Shown: positions 51,842 through 60,954, numbered from the stretch's first letter. The stretch: DNA of 64,000 bases from Evansella tamaricis (GCF_019042215.1 NZ_JAHQCS010000096.1:1-64000); one strand, 5' to 3'. Translations and numbers: made by a program. The notes: generated by a model from the sequence alone, not told the origin.

Positions 51842-52683
51842 ATGAGCTCGAATCCATTTATTTCCCCTTGGGAAGAACACCAGTTTGGATTGAGGTGTTA
51901 GAAGATCATGCCATCTTTGCACGGGATTATTTATCTCCAATGGAAACTCAGTATGTTGAAATTGGGTCACAATATGCTAAAGGGTTTAAGACTTTAAGAG
52001 GAAAGTTGAAGGAATTACCTCCAAATCTTTCTGCAAAGTCGGAAGTGATGATGTCATTCGCTAGAGAAGTCCACCCTTTAGCACACGGGTATTATCAATT
52101 TGAAGGGCACCTTCAGCAATTACGAATATTAAATCAAGTTAATATTGAGTTAACACCAACTTATTTTAATGGAACGTTAGGGGAAAACCAAGTATATTTA
52201 AGGCTACTGGAATATTTCGTGAGAGGACAGGAACCTGTGGAATTACCGCTAGTAGATTTAATGGATTTATGGTTAGAGGACCAGTTAGGACATGCAACGT
52301 TATTACAAAATCACTTAGACCCGATTGAAGGACCACTCCACGTGAGAACAAGGGAATTTATGAAAATATTTCAGGGGCATATGGTAAGAAACCATCACAT
52401 GCGGAATTATTTACGCTTCATTGAACCTGGCTTTCCTGCACAAAAGCTGTTTGCCCGTGAAGTTGCAGAAAGCATTGTTGCTCTAAATTCTTTTGTAACA
52501 AAGGTATGGGAAAGATTTAAAAAAGACGAAGTGTTAAGCCGATTAACTCTTAGATTTATTGAACATCACTTTACAGAAACCTGTTATTTCCTAAGAAAAC
52601 TTGCCTATTTTGAACCGGAAATTTATCAAATACCAGAATGCCCTCTAACCAAGCCATCAAACTATGATCCACCAATTGAATAA
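51842..52683 (+). pseudogene. DUF2935 gene with an N-terminal frameshift
   Basis: The ATG at 51842 has GGGAGGGTT upstream and encodes MSSNPFISPWEEHQF, then hits a stop (TAG at about 51899). The other frame then gives WIEVLEDHAIFARDYLSPME to the end (271 residues). Together these make the full DUF2935 start, in which HxFWIEVLEDHA is continuous. A single missing T in CAGTTTGG near 51885 explains the break. The family is a ferritin-like helical bundle. Either this is a true disruption or a sequencing/homopolymer error; re-initiation from a TTG at 51868 is also possible. Confidence 0.8.
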
Positions 52684-52985
52684 ATTGAGAAACATATTTG
52701 GGAGCTATAGTTAATGATTAAAAATCTGCAATACTATTAACGATACAAAAAATTACAGACAAAATTTAAATTATTTAGACTTTTAGCTCTCTAATAAATC
52801 TGCTATATGATAAAATAGGCTATAGGAATTTTTTGGATGTTTCATAACGGAACAGAGATTAGAAGCTGCATATGCGGCTTTTTTTAATGTTAATAGATAC
52901 GTTTTGGTACATCCGCTAATGTCTAGTTCCTTCGCATACTCGTTCTTGTTCACTATTATTTAGTTGAGTTAAAGGAGTGACAAAT
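52684..52985. other. intergenic stretch with hairpin and repeat trace
   Basis: About 300 gene-free bases. A small terminator-like hairpin (AGCTGCATATGCGGCTTTTTTT, 52869-52890) may serve the DUF2935 unit. A fragment at about 52920-52950 (TGTCTAGTTCCTTCGCATAC) looks like the left end of the dispersed repeat. Confidence 0.5.
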
Positions 52986-53399
52986 ATGGCAAAAAGACTG
53001 GGATTTACATATATTTTTTGTAACGATTTGGAGAGAATGAAGTGGTTTTACACTAAAATACTTCATTTAAACCTTATTTGGGATAGTAAAACATCGATTG
53101 CTTTTAAGATTGGTGAACACCAATTAAGTATTGAATTCAACGAGAACTTCAACATCTTATCTTCTAAGTTTTCAAACCAACCAGGTTGGGAAGGGGGAAC
53201 AGAACCGAGAACCGGTTGGTCTCTTGAATGTGATAAAGAAGATTTTATTGAAATTGTTAACTCAGCTATAATGAACGAAATACCAGCATATTATAACGAA
53301 CCAAATTGGAAAGGTTATTGGAGCTTTCCTATTTTAGATCCTATGAATAATACAATAGAAATTACATGTACTGCAGAGGATATTCCAAATAATATTTAA
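52986..53399 (+). CDS. VOC (glyoxalase/bleomycin resistance-like) family protein
   Basis: 137 residues, two beta-alpha-beta-beta-beta units: RLGFTYIFCNDLERMKWFYTK at the start and SFPILDPMNNTIEITC at the end, which are typical VOC strands. Metal ligands are not clear. The function (dioxygenase, isomerase or binding protein) cannot be assigned. The ATG at 52986 has AAAGGAG eight bases upstream. First of several small detoxification-type genes. Confidence 0.8.
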   Translation: MAKRLGFTYIFCNDLERMKWFYTKILHLNLIWDSKTSIAFKIGEHQLSIEFNENFNILSSKFSNQPGWEGGTEPRTGWSLECDKEDFIEIVNSAIMNEIPAYYNEPNWKGYWSFPILDPMNNTIEITCTAEDIPNNI

Positions 53400-53567
53400 G
53401 TTGAAATGAGTAAATAAAGAAATACTCATTTGTGAAAAATAGACTAAGTAAAAGTTGACATTTATGCTGTAGCAGTCTCAAGGTAGTTTCATTGGATACG
53501 AAGTTATCATTTTTCATACGAATCTAAGGAGTAGGGTTTACAAAAAATAAAAGTGGAGGAATAAAGA

Positions 53568-53996
53568 ATGGATATAATAGTAAAACAACGGGTTTTACAA
53601 GCATTGAGTTTAACAGACGACTTTTATACTCATATAAATGGTGATCATTTAAGATTAAGAATATCTGACGTCCCTTCAAATACAATTGGAGAGCAAGCAT
53701 ATTGTATTATCGGAGCAAGAGAAAGTTACTTAAAGGCTTTTATTATTGGTAAATGGGATGGCTTTGAATGTAGTTTATCGGATAGTACTAATAAAACTTT
53801 AATCAATAGCAAATTAAAAGAAACTCATACAAATATAATAAGATTCTTACAAGATAATAGCATAGGTGAAATAAATCCTAACTTTTTAATGGACTTATTG
53901 GAACATGAGGTTCAGCATCACGGACAATTAATACGTTATGCTTACGCTAATAATATTGAGTTTCCTAAAAGTTGGAATATTCGTTATACGGTATAG
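53568..53996 (+). CDS. DinB-like family protein
   Basis: 142 residues, a four-helix bundle. The block LLEHEVQHHGQLIRYAYAN near residue 110 and an earlier GEQAYCIIGARESYLKAF segment fit DinB/YfiT-type metal-binding proteins, whose three ligands are His. Such proteins serve as thiol transferases or are of unknown role. AGTGGAGGAATAAAG precedes the ATG. Confidence 0.8.
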   Translation: MDIIVKQRVLQALSLTDDFYTHINGDHLRLRISDVPSNTIGEQAYCIIGARESYLKAFIIGKWDGFECSLSDSTNKTLINSKLKETHTNIIRFLQDNSIGEINPNFLMDLLEHEVQHHGQLIRYAYANNIEFPKSWNIRYTV

Positions 53997-54094
53997 TTTC
54001 TTCTTTCGGGAATACGTTTGCACCACAGGATTTTATGACAGTGTGTCACTAGCGGGAGGACTGTTCAAAAAAAACACTAACGGGGGGAAAAGAT

Positions 54095-54643
54095 ATGGAT
54101 CAACTAGTTACTGAAAGGTTAATATTAAGAGACTGGCAATTAACGGACAGCAAGGACTTGTATGAATATGCTAAAAATGAATTAGTAGGTCCTAATGCTG
54201 GTTGGCTACCACATAAAAATGAAGAAGAAAGTAAAGATATTATAAGAATGTTTATGCGAAATAATGATACATATGCAATTGTTTTAAAGGCCGAAAATAA
54301 AGTTATTGGTAGTATAGGACTTCATGATAGAAAACCAGATGAAAGTCTTGCGGAACTAAAGCAGAGGGAGATTGGTTATGTCTTAAATCCTAACTATTGG
54401 GGAATGGGAATTATTCCAGAAGCAGTAAAATGTCTAATTAAATATAGTTTTACTAAACTAGATTTAGATTTAATTTGGTGTGGACATTTTAATTTTAACC
54501 ATAACTCGAAAAGAGTAAGTGAGAAATGTGGATTTAAATATAGATTTCAGAAAAATGAAACCTTAAAGTTGTTAGATAATAAGGAAGTTACCACTTTATA
54601 TTATTGTATGTTTAAATCTAACTATATTGGACATAAAAATTGA
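54095..54643 (+). CDS. GNAT family N-acetyltransferase (RimJ/RimL type)
   Basis: 182 residues. It begins with the RimJ-like TERLILRDWQLTDSKDLYEY and contains EIGYVLNPNYWGMGIIPEAV (acetyl-CoA binding region) and the NSKRVSEKCGFKY end block. Likely acetylates a protein N-terminus, a ribosomal protein or a small molecule. GGGGGGAAAAGAT precedes the ATG. It stands in its own interval. Confidence 0.88.
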   Translation: MDQLVTERLILRDWQLTDSKDLYEYAKNELVGPNAGWLPHKNEEESKDIIRMFMRNNDTYAIVLKAENKVIGSIGLHDRKPDESLAELKQREIGYVLNPNYWGMGIIPEAVKCLIKYSFTKLDLDLIWCGHFNFNHNSKRVSEKCGFKYRFQKNETLKLLDNKEVTTLYYCMFKSNYIGHKN

Positions 54644-54763
54644 GTTAATCAATCATTTCATTACACTAAAGTGTTTTGATGATTACTATTTAGAGTAAAG
54701 GGTGCGATTGTATAACAAGGTCTCGAATTATCTGATAGATTAATAAAAAGGGGGTTATTCATT

Positions 54764-55159
54764 TTGTTACAAGGGCTTTTACACCACATTGAAATATATG
54801 TTTCTGATTTGAAGCGTTCAGTTACATTTTGGGGTTGGTTATTAGAAGAATTAGAATATGAGCCCTATCAGGAGTGGGAAAGGGGACGAAGTTGGAGAAT
54901 TGGAGAAACATACATCGTCTTCGTTCAAACAGATGAAAGGTTTTTGGACATACCTTACCACAGATGTGGAGTGGGTCTGAATCATTTGGCGTTCCACGTT
55001 AGTTCACGTCAACAGGTTGATGTTATGACAAGAAAGTTAAAAGAAAAGGGTGTTAAAATTCTCTATACTGATAAACATCCTTTTGCAGGAGGGGAAGATC
55101 ATTACGCCGTTTATTTTGAAGATCCAGATAGAATTAAAGTTGAATTAGTAGCACCTTGA
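54764..55159 (+). CDS. VOC family protein
   Basis: 131 residues, starting with the standard VOC strand LLHHIEIYVSDLKRSVTFW and ending AVYFEDPDRIKVELVAP. Candidate metal ligands are the His in LHHIEIY, a His in GLNHLAFH, and the Glu in KVELV, as in metal-dependent glyoxalases. TTG start with AAGGGGG upstream. Substrate unknown. Confidence 0.85.
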   Translation: MLQGLLHHIEIYVSDLKRSVTFWGWLLEELEYEPYQEWERGRSWRIGETYIVFVQTDERFLDIPYHRCGVGLNHLAFHVSSRQQVDVMTRKLKEKGVKILYTDKHPFAGGEDHYAVYFEDPDRIKVELVAP

Positions 55160-55277
55160 CCACTCTATTATTACACAGGGGAAGGAGATATTAAAGACAA
55201 CTAAACGAGAAGCGATAAAAACCTACAGTGAAGTTATAATGAAAAAAAACTAGATTATTCGAAATGAGGGAAATGGA

Positions 55278-55736
55278 ATGATTACATTAAATCCTATAGG
55301 TGTTGCTTATAATCAAAGAGAAGAAATTGAAGATGACTACTGGGGGGAGGTAGTAAGTAAGATTGTTTTAAATAATTCCCTTCCAGAAGAAGCTTTAAGT
55401 GAAATTGAAACTTTTTCTCACTTAGAGATCATTTTTTATTTTCATATGGTGGATAAGGATAAAATTGTTAAGGGAGCAAGACATCCAAGAAATGATAAAA
55501 GTCTACCTAAAGTTGGGATCTTTGGACAACGTGGAAAAAATAGACCTAATCAATTAGGGCTTACAACGGTAAGGGTTCTTAAGCGAGAAGGAAGAGAATT
55601 ATCTGTAGTAGGACTTGACTGCATTAACGATACACCAATATTAGATATAAAGCCAGTTATGAAAGAATTCCTTCCGAAAGAACCGATTGTTCAACCTAAA
55701 TGGACACATGAAATTATGAAAAATTATTGGAGTTAA
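55278..55736 (+). CDS. TrmO/TsaA-family tRNA methyltransferase-like protein
   Basis: 152 residues. Family motifs: HPIG-like start (TLNPIGVAYNQR), GARHPRNDKSLPKVGIFGQR, then KNRPNQLGLTTVRVLKRE and LDCINDTPILDIKPV. TrmO adds a methyl group to t6A37 of some tRNAs using SAM, and this is the short form lacking the C-terminal extension. It may act on other substrates. ATG preceded by GAGGGAAATGG. Confidence 0.85.
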   Translation: MITLNPIGVAYNQREEIEDDYWGEVVSKIVLNNSLPEEALSEIETFSHLEIIFYFHMVDKDKIVKGARHPRNDKSLPKVGIFGQRGKNRPNQLGLTTVRVLKREGRELSVVGLDCINDTPILDIKPVMKEFLPKEPIVQPKWTHEIMKNYWS

Positions 55737-55739
55737 CAT

Positions 55740-56009
55740 AATGTATTCGCCATACCAGAAGTAGAGAAGCCTGATTTTCTAAAACGACGTGGTGGCTTTC
55801 GGTTACAAGTTGGAGATGATGAGGTTTTTGTAGGTATAGAAGATGGGTTTGATAGATTTTCAACGAAGTCACATTTAGCCTATGAAGTGAATGGTATAAC
55901 ACATTGGAAAACGTTTAGAGGAGAATCACATCAAAATAATAAATTCCATCCCCATACCAGGTTTATCAATAAAAAGGGCTATACAGTGATACATGCTCAA
56001 AATGTATAA
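55740..56009 (+). pseudogene. C-terminal fragment of a VOC-family gene
   Basis: An 89-codon open frame with no start reads AIPEVEKPDFLKRRGGFRLQ, then VFVGIEDGF and STKSHLAYEV, and ends HAQNV and stop. These are the second-half strands of VOC proteins. The first half and any start or ribosome site are missing. It joins directly onto the end of the TrmO-like gene. Confidence 0.6.
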
Positions 56010-56393
56010 TACTGTATATCCTTTCCTCCTTTTACATATAATACCACTTAGATTATGGAAGTTGAGAGGGACTGTAATGTGGAAAACAATTCGTTAAATA
56101 GAAAAGAACTGGAAGAAATGAAGCTCTTCGCTCGTGACCAAAGAGCAATTCTTCATGAATAAGCTACGATTTGTGTCGACGGATTCATTTCTTCGAAATA
56201 CTAATAGAGGAAGACACATTGGCTTTGGCGTTTTTTTAATGAGCCTGAGCCCCGGTACAACATTACTGTACCGGGGCTTAGGTGCCTTTTTTGAGGAGCT
56301 AATGAAGCTCCGAATCATTGTTCTTAATGGAAAAATACACCTACATATGTGGAGAATGATATTTTTCAATCCAGAACTCTTGATGGAAGAGGG
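56010..56393. other. intergenic stretch before the spore-surface island
   Basis: 384 gene-free bases. At 56244-56292 there is a very strong hairpin: CCTGAGCCCCGGTAC pairs with GTACCGGGGCTTAGG (one G-U), then TGCCTTTTTT. It is a terminator in the plus direction although no gene ends directly before it. A stretch at 56105-56150 (AGCTCTTCGCTCGTGACC) recalls the repeat tail. Confidence 0.6.
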
Positions 56394-56924
56394 TTATTCA
56401 AAAACAATCGTAATTTCGTGATAGTTTACATTTGGATCCTTTGGAATATTTACTTCCAATACACTGTTTTTAAATACTGACATGGCACCATCTGCTTTTC
56501 CAAGAGCGGGTAATTCGATAATCTCAGGAGGGTGATTTGGGATACCCTCTATTCTTAAGTGGTTTGCTGCATGAAATATTTTCAATTGGTTTGGATGTAT
56601 GTGATGTGGAATAAGAATTTTTACAATCATATTATAATGGCCTTCAAATATCTCTCTTTTCAATGGTTGTGGTGATTGATTAGGGTTTATATTCGGGTTT
56701 TGTGATTGGTTTGGGGTCTGCCCTTGAGCCCTATCGGGAGAATTTTGTTGATCCGTATTTGGCATTGATTGCTTTAAAACATTTTGGATGTACTCCTCAA
56801 TCCATTGTGGATCCTTTCCACCTGCACCAAAAAAGGGATTTCCCATAAAACCCTTGTCTTTAAAGATATTTTGAAATTGATTCCAATCCATTTTTCCCTT
56901 AATAAACTTATCCCTCTCATCCAT
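56394..56924 (-). CDS. Hsp20-like spore protein (GerT/CotM-like)
   Basis: About 177 residues. The N-terminal part carries WIEEYIQNVLKQSM, the middle is disordered and Gln/Asn/Pro-rich, and the C-terminal 90 residues look like an alpha-crystallin beta-sandwich (NMIVKILIPHHIHPNQLKI, then EVNIPKDPNV). The same layout occurs at 61522-62139, so they are paralogues. Hsp20-like proteins CotM and GerT are spore coat or germination proteins in Bacillus. The GTG at 56936 is an alternative start; neither has a strong ribosome site. It flanks the GerP-like cluster on the left. Confidence 0.7.
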   Translation of the reverse strand: MDERDKFIKGKMDWNQFQNIFKDKGFMGNPFFGAGGKDPQWIEEYIQNVLKQSMPNTDQQNSPDRAQGQTPNQSQNPNINPNQSPQPLKREIFEGHYNMIVKILIPHHIHPNQLKIFHAANHLRIEGIPNHPPEIIELPALGKADGAMSVFKNSVLEVNIPKDPNVNYHEITIVFE

Positions 56925-57028
56925 TAGAAACACCACGCTTTCTGAAAAAACTTATTTTACTAATACCTTATTCATATTAAAGTTGTGTGAAAAATAGAAT
57001 AGAAGTAAAGACATAAGGAGGCTTATTG

Positions 57029-57262
57029 ATGGATATAAAAATAAATGTGAAAAGCATTAGTATCAATCAAGTTTCAGGATCTTCAGGTGTTTTTTCCGGT
57101 CGAAACACACATATAGGTTGGAAAAGCTCATCAAAACAAAATGAAGGATTTGGTAAAGTAGAGGGACAAGATAATCTTGCCGAGAATAATATGAGTATTA
57201 CCTTCGATCCGGACTATATCGACGTTTATCGCCCCCCGCAAAAGAAAGATTACAAGGAATAG
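57029..57262 (+). CDS. GerPA/GerPF-like spore protein
   Basis: 77 residues. It shows the family pattern: a start with alternating hydrophobic residues (INVKSISINQVSGSSGVF), then GRNTHIGWKSSSKQNEGFG, then DPDYIDV near the end. GerPA and GerPF are small inner-coat proteins that let germinants reach the receptors. AAGGAGG precedes the ATG. Only this and the next gene of the cluster are on the plus strand. It lacks the DQDxKPG tail of the minus-strand members. Confidence 0.75.
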   Translation: MDIKINVKSISINQVSGSSGVFSGRNTHIGWKSSSKQNEGFGKVEGQDNLAENNMSITFDPDYIDVYRPPQKKDYKE

Positions 57263-57289
57263 AGGCCAACAGTAAAGGAGGCTCCTTAT

Positions 57290-57646
57290 ATGGCATCTTT
57301 TTCTCCTACATTTTATATAGGTAACATTCGCATCGGTACCGTTGAAGGGTCATCCAGTGTGAATATTGGACACAACACAAATTCAGGGTTTAAAAGTGAA
57401 AAGAAACAGAATCAAGGATTTGGATCCATAAGCGGGGACAATAACTCGTTTAAAGATTCAAAAACGCTTTTAGATGATGCAGATTTTCTTGATATGTTTA
57501 ACGGCTCATTAAGTGATGATATTCCTGAGTGGCTAAAGGAAAAAATACTGTCTACTTTGGAGGAAGAAGCAGAGTCGGACAATGCGTCAACCGATGATGA
57601 ATCAATAAAGGTAAATATTGTGGATGAGGAAAAGAAAAGAGACTGA
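57290..57646 (+). CDS. GerPA/GerPF-like spore protein with acidic tail
   Basis: 118 residues. The first 70 give the GerP-like core (GNIRIGTVEGSSSVNIG, then FKSEKKQNQGFGSISGDNN and DDADFLDMF). The last 45 are strongly acidic (EEEAESDNASTDDESIKV). The acidic extension is unlike GerPA/PF proper. AAAGGAGG lies before the ATG, 27 nt after the preceding gene's stop, so the two are an operon. Confidence 0.75.
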   Translation: MASFSPTFYIGNIRIGTVEGSSSVNIGHNTNSGFKSEKKQNQGFGSISGDNNSFKDSKTLLDDADFLDMFNGSLSDDIPEWLKEKILSTLEEEAESDNASTDDESIKVNIVDEEKKRD

Positions 57647-57735
57647 AAAGATGAATATGACTTTTCTTTTACAATGAAAACTTCTTTTACCTTAAGTATC
57701 GAGTAATTTTCCCTAGCCTTCAAGACTAAAATTGT

Positions 57736-57981
57736 TTATGCTTGTTGATTATTAAGGCCAGGCTTAATGTCTTGGTCCATGATTGGAGCATCAATTAAGT
57801 CAGTATCACCAACAACATTCACGTTATTGGCTGTTGCATTAATCCCTAAATATTGTCCATTACCATAAGTAAATTTAACATGCCCATCCCAACCAACTGT
57901 ATTATTGTTTCCTGCAAAAAGGCCGGTATTGTTTGATTGTGAATTTATGTTTACCGCCGCAAAATTAACTGCAATTGCCAT
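57736..57981 (-). CDS. GerPA/GerPF-like spore protein
   Basis: 81 residues: AIAVNFAAVNINSQSNNTGLF, GNNNTVGWDGHVKFTYGNGQ, DLIDAPIMDQDIKPGLNNQQ. The last block corresponds to the 'DxDVxDQD' ending of GerPA and GerPF. The gene at 58002 is a near copy only 20 nt upstream. Start at 57981, with GGGAGG upstream; the frame opens at 57996 but that lies before the ribosome site. Confidence 0.8.
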   Translation of the reverse strand: MAIAVNFAAVNINSQSNNTGLFAGNNNTVGWDGHVKFTYGNGQYLGINATANNVNVVGDTDLIDAPIMDQDIKPGLNNQQA

Positions 57982-58001
57982 ATCTTTTCCTCCCATTTAT
58001 T

Positions 58002-58247
58002 TTATAATTGTTGATTATTAAGACCAGGTTTTATGTCTTGGTCGTTTATAGGTGCATCAATGACATCCTGATCCATTAAAATATTCAAGTTATTAAAACT
58101 TCCGTTCATTCCCAAATATTGCCCATTTCCAAAACTAAATTTAGCGTGGCCATCCCAGCCAACTGAATTATTGGATCCTAAAAATACACCAGAATTATTA
58201 CTCATTGAGTTGACGTTTATTGCTAAAAAATTAATAACAACCGCCAT
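58002..58247 (-). CDS. GerPA/GerPF-like spore protein
   Basis: 81 residues: VVINFLAINVNSMSNNSGVF, NNSVGWDGHAKFSFGNGQYL, DVIDAPINDQDIKPGLNNQ. Strikingly similar to its downstream neighbour and to the gene at 59404. AAAGGGAGG precedes the ATG. Together with 57736 it forms a small operon with a common start region at 58250. Confidence 0.8.
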   Translation of the reverse strand: MAVVINFLAINVNSMSNNSGVFLGSNNSVGWDGHAKFSFGNGQYLGMNGSFNNLNILMDQDVIDAPINDQDIKPGLNNQQL

Positions 58248-58629
58248 AAATAACCTCCCTTTCCATTTAGGTTACTAAGGCAAGAAATAGGGGAACTACG
58301 TGTCTTTAAGTAAATTTCCCCTATTAATTGAAAGTCTTATCTTTTTACATTATTCAATTTATGAAAGAATGTGCGAATATGGAAGGATTGAAAAAGGAAC
58401 ATCCATCAGAAAGAGGAAGGATGCACCTTTTTATTAGAAAGTAGAAGTTCCGTTTGGAACAGGAAAGGGAAAGTGAAGTAGAGGGGAGCATAATAAAACA
58501 AGGTAAAGTATAGAGAGGCCATTTCAGTTTTTTTTTTAGAAAATTTGAAAGAACAGTCTAACGGAAACATAATCCCTTCACAATTTCTCATGGATGGCAT
58601 AAGCTATATTGATTTTAACGCTATAGTAG
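58248..58629. other. gene-free stretch inside the GerP-like cluster
   Basis: About 380 bases between two minus-strand members. Probably the promoter region of the 58002-57736 pair and the end of the double-domain gene. No credible gene or clear terminator was found. Confidence 0.35.
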
Positions 58630-59118
58630 TTAGAGAGTTTGATTCATATATCCAGGTTTGTAGTCCTGATCATTGATTGGTGCATCAATATAATCGGTAT
58701 CGTTTAAACTATTAGAGACATTAGCTAATACATTCCTACCGGTGAAGTTGCCGTTTCCATGATTACGTTTACTATGACCACTCCAACCCACTTGATTATT
58801 TTCACCTACCGCAACGGTAGAGTTATTGATTAAAGCATTGACATTAATAGATCCAAAATCCACGTTCGTAACACTGTCGTCTGGATATTTATGACTGTAT
58901 ATATTATCCCGATCATCTATAGGAACATCAATCATGTCATTATCGAAGACATGAGAAGTGTTATGTGCGGCGATCCCCTGACTGACAGATCCAAAGCCGC
59001 TATTTGCTTTGTAAAAAGTAGTCCAGCCGTTCGCTATATTGGTACCAGAAAAAATACCTGAACCATTCTCTACGTTATTCACGTAAAAGTTATTAAAATT
59101 AACCTGAATATTTCCCAT
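58630..59118 (-). CDS. GerPA/GerPF-like protein with two tandem domains
   Basis: 162 residues holding two full units in one chain. Unit 1 (about 1-80): GNIQVNFNNFYVNNVENGSG, NGWTTFYKANSGFGSVSQG, NDMIDVPIDDRDNI. Unit 2 (about 88-162): VDFGSINVNALINNS, NQVGWSGHSKRNHGNGNF, DYIDAPINDQDYKPGYMNQ. This is a gene duplication followed by fusion. AAAGGAGAG stands before the ATG at 59118. It overlaps the upstream gene end, showing an operon. Confidence 0.8.
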   Translation of the reverse strand: MGNIQVNFNNFYVNNVENGSGIFSGTNIANGWTTFYKANSGFGSVSQGIAAHNTSHVFDNDMIDVPIDDRDNIYSHKYPDDSVTNVDFGSINVNALINNSTVAVGENNQVGWSGHSKRNHGNGNFTGRNVLANVSNSLNDTDYIDAPINDQDYKPGYMNQTL

Positions 59119-59129
59119 AGAACTCTCCT

Positions 59130-59375
59130 TTACCATTGTTGGTTTTGAATTCCATATTTTATATCTTGATCATTAATGGGTACATCAACAACATCTGAAT
59201 CATTCCCCACATTAATATTATTTGCTGTGTGATTCATCCCAATAAACATGCCGTTAGTATATCCAAATTTAGAGTGGCCATCTCTGCCAGTTTGATTATT
59301 AACCCCTACATGGAGGGATGAATTATTTACTTGATTACCGATGTTTACATTTACAAAATTAATCTTAATAGTCAC
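59130..59375 (-). CDS. GerPA/GerPF-like spore protein
   Basis: 81 residues with the family pattern: KINFVNVNIGNQVNNSSL, NNQTGRDGHSKFGYTNGMFI (Trp replaced by Arg) and DVVDVPINDQDIKYGIQNQ. The GTG at 59375 has AGAGGTG upstream. The frame is open to 59459 but that N-terminus is implausible and overlaps the next gene. Confidence 0.78.
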   Translation of the reverse strand: MTIKINFVNVNIGNQVNNSSLHVGVNNQTGRDGHSKFGYTNGMFIGMNHTANNINVGNDSDVVDVPINDQDIKYGIQNQQW

Positions 59376-59403
59376 TATATTCACCTCTTTTCTTATTAAA
59401 CAG

Positions 59404-59649
59404 TTAAAACTGCTGATTATTAAAGCCGGGTTTAAAATCTTGATCAAAAATTGGAGCATCTATTATATCTTGGTCAATTACGACGTTTGAATTATAAATT
59501 GTTGAATTCATTCCAATAAACATGCCATTTCCCATACTGAATTTAGCGTGCGCATCCCACCCCACATGATTGTTAGCACCTACAAATACACCACAGTTGT
59601 TGTTCATATTATTTACATTAATTCCAATGAAGTTCATAACAACAGCCAT
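59404..59649 (-). CDS. GerPA/GerPF-like spore protein
   Basis: 81 residues: VVMNFIGINVNNMNNNCGVF, NNHVGWDAHAKFSMGNGMFI, DIIDAPIFDQDFKPGFNNQ. AAAGGAGG precedes the ATG at 59649. It is first of the 59649-58630 operon-like run on the minus strand; gaps between these genes are 10-30 nt. Confidence 0.8.
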   Translation of the reverse strand: MAVVMNFIGINVNNMNNNCGVFVGANNHVGWDAHAKFSMGNGMFIGMNSTIYNSNVVIDQDIIDAPIFDQDFKPGFNNQQF

Positions 59650-59756
59650 TAACAACCTCCTTTAAACGATCTTCCTTGAAGTAATTCATGACCGGAATAC
59701 ATAAAGCTTATTTATTAATATTATTCAATATACAGCCAATCCTAAAACCGAAAGTT

Positions 59757-59794
59757 AAAAAAGAAGACCACCAGCCAAGGGCTCGCTAGTGGTC
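59757..59794 (-). terminator. terminator of the 59832-60035 gene
   Basis: GACCACTAGC / GCTGGTGGTC stem, followed on the minus strand by TTCTTTTTT. It lies 38 nt past that gene's stop. Confidence 0.75.
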
Positions 59795-59831
59795 ATGCGA
59801 TTGATATAAAAGTACATACTTTAGTCTAATT

Positions 59832-60035
59832 TTAATTCCTCGGTTTAGCTCCAGTAGCACTATTTACACTATTGAAGTTATTGAACGATATATTTGAACC
59901 AGAAAAACTGCCATTCCCCATTGTGTTTTTAGTTTGGGAATCACACCCTGGTATATTATTAGAACCTATATAAACCCCAGAATTATCACTTTGTGAATTA
60001 ATGTTAATTTCACCGACTTTTATCTTCATACTCAC
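59832..60035 (-). CDS. GerPA/GerPF-like spore protein, short form
   Basis: 67 residues: IKVGEININSQSDNSGVYIG, GCDSQTKNTMGNGSFSGSN, then an end (SVNSATGAKPRN) without the DQDxKPG block. The GTG at 60035 has AGGAGG upstream; ATG at 60029 is an alternative. It has its own terminator, so it is transcribed separately from the other minus-strand members. Confidence 0.75.
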   Translation of the reverse strand: MSMKIKVGEININSQSDNSGVYIGSNNIPGCDSQTKNTMGNGSFSGSNISFNNFNSVNSATGAKPRN

Positions 60036-60393
60036 GAGTGTTACCTCCTATCTGTGGAGCAATTATCTAACCATAAGATTTATAGGAACTTGTCTTAATA
60101 TCATATTTTATTAAATTACTTTAGTGATAGCTTGTATGAAAAAAATGTATAAGCCTATGATACGGGACTAGTTCAAATTAATAAATTAACGATTGATTAA
60201 TTAAGGTGGACATGGCTGCATATAGTAGAAATAGCAAGAAGAGGGGAAGTGTCTTTATCATGAAAATGAAATTGCTATGGAAGGTGAAAATAATGGGATC
60301 TTTTTTCTTTTTCTTGAATAAAAGGGCAGGGGGATAATGATGAAAATTTATGTATGTTATTTTTCCGATATCCTCCAAGACTTCGTAACGTAG

Positions 60394-60801
60394 ATGAGGT
60401 CAAAATCAATTTTCAGCTTTTTTAAAAAAGAAGATCCCATCAATCAACATAAAAAAGACCTTTCCGAATTAACAGAAAAGCTGGAGAAATTAGAGAAAAT
60501 CATTCAAAAAATGGATGATAGAAAAATTGAGTATCACATTACGGTTGAAAATATAGATATAAAAGACCCCGTATTAGAGAGTCTCACTTTTCAATTAGAC
60601 TCCGTAGATGTGAAGGAGCTTAGCGGTGCTTTAAACTTAGGGAATAATTTTGGGACATCGGTAAATCAAAAAGAAAAAAAGGATCCTAAAGATAAAGAGG
60701 AGGAAAAGAAAAAAATTGAGATGGAAGAAAAAGAAAAAAATGCTCCCAATACCATAATGACACCAAGCAAAAAAGGGTTTTCCTTCAAGTTTAATAAATA
60801 A
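60394..60801 (+). CDS. GerPC-like coiled-coil spore protein
   Basis: 135 residues. A coiled coil at about 17-48 (KKDLSELTEKLEKLEKIIQK) is followed by a strand-rich part: KIEYHITVENIDIKDP, then SLTFQLDSVDVKELSGALNLG. This reads like the GerPC pattern of IEY..x..KVETLEGTLNIG. The tail is a Lys/Glu-rich linker and a basic end. GerPC is needed for assembly of the GerP proteins in the coat. No good ribosome site is seen and an in-frame TAG stands directly before the ATG. The homology claim is moderate. Confidence 0.6.
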   Translation: MRSKSIFSFFKKEDPINQHKKDLSELTEKLEKLEKIIQKMDDRKIEYHITVENIDIKDPVLESLTFQLDSVDVKELSGALNLGNNFGTSVNQKEKKDPKDKEEEKKKIEMEEKEKNAPNTIMTPSKKGFSFKFNK

Positions 60802-60954
60802 CTTATAACGTGTATAAATAATCCCGTATACTAAAGAGCCCCCGCATAGGGGGGGAGCTCTGACAATTACCCTTATAGGACTATTTTTACATTTAATGCT
60901 ACTATCAATCACATTTTTTTAAGTTCTCTATAACTGTTTAAGTATTGAAAGTTT

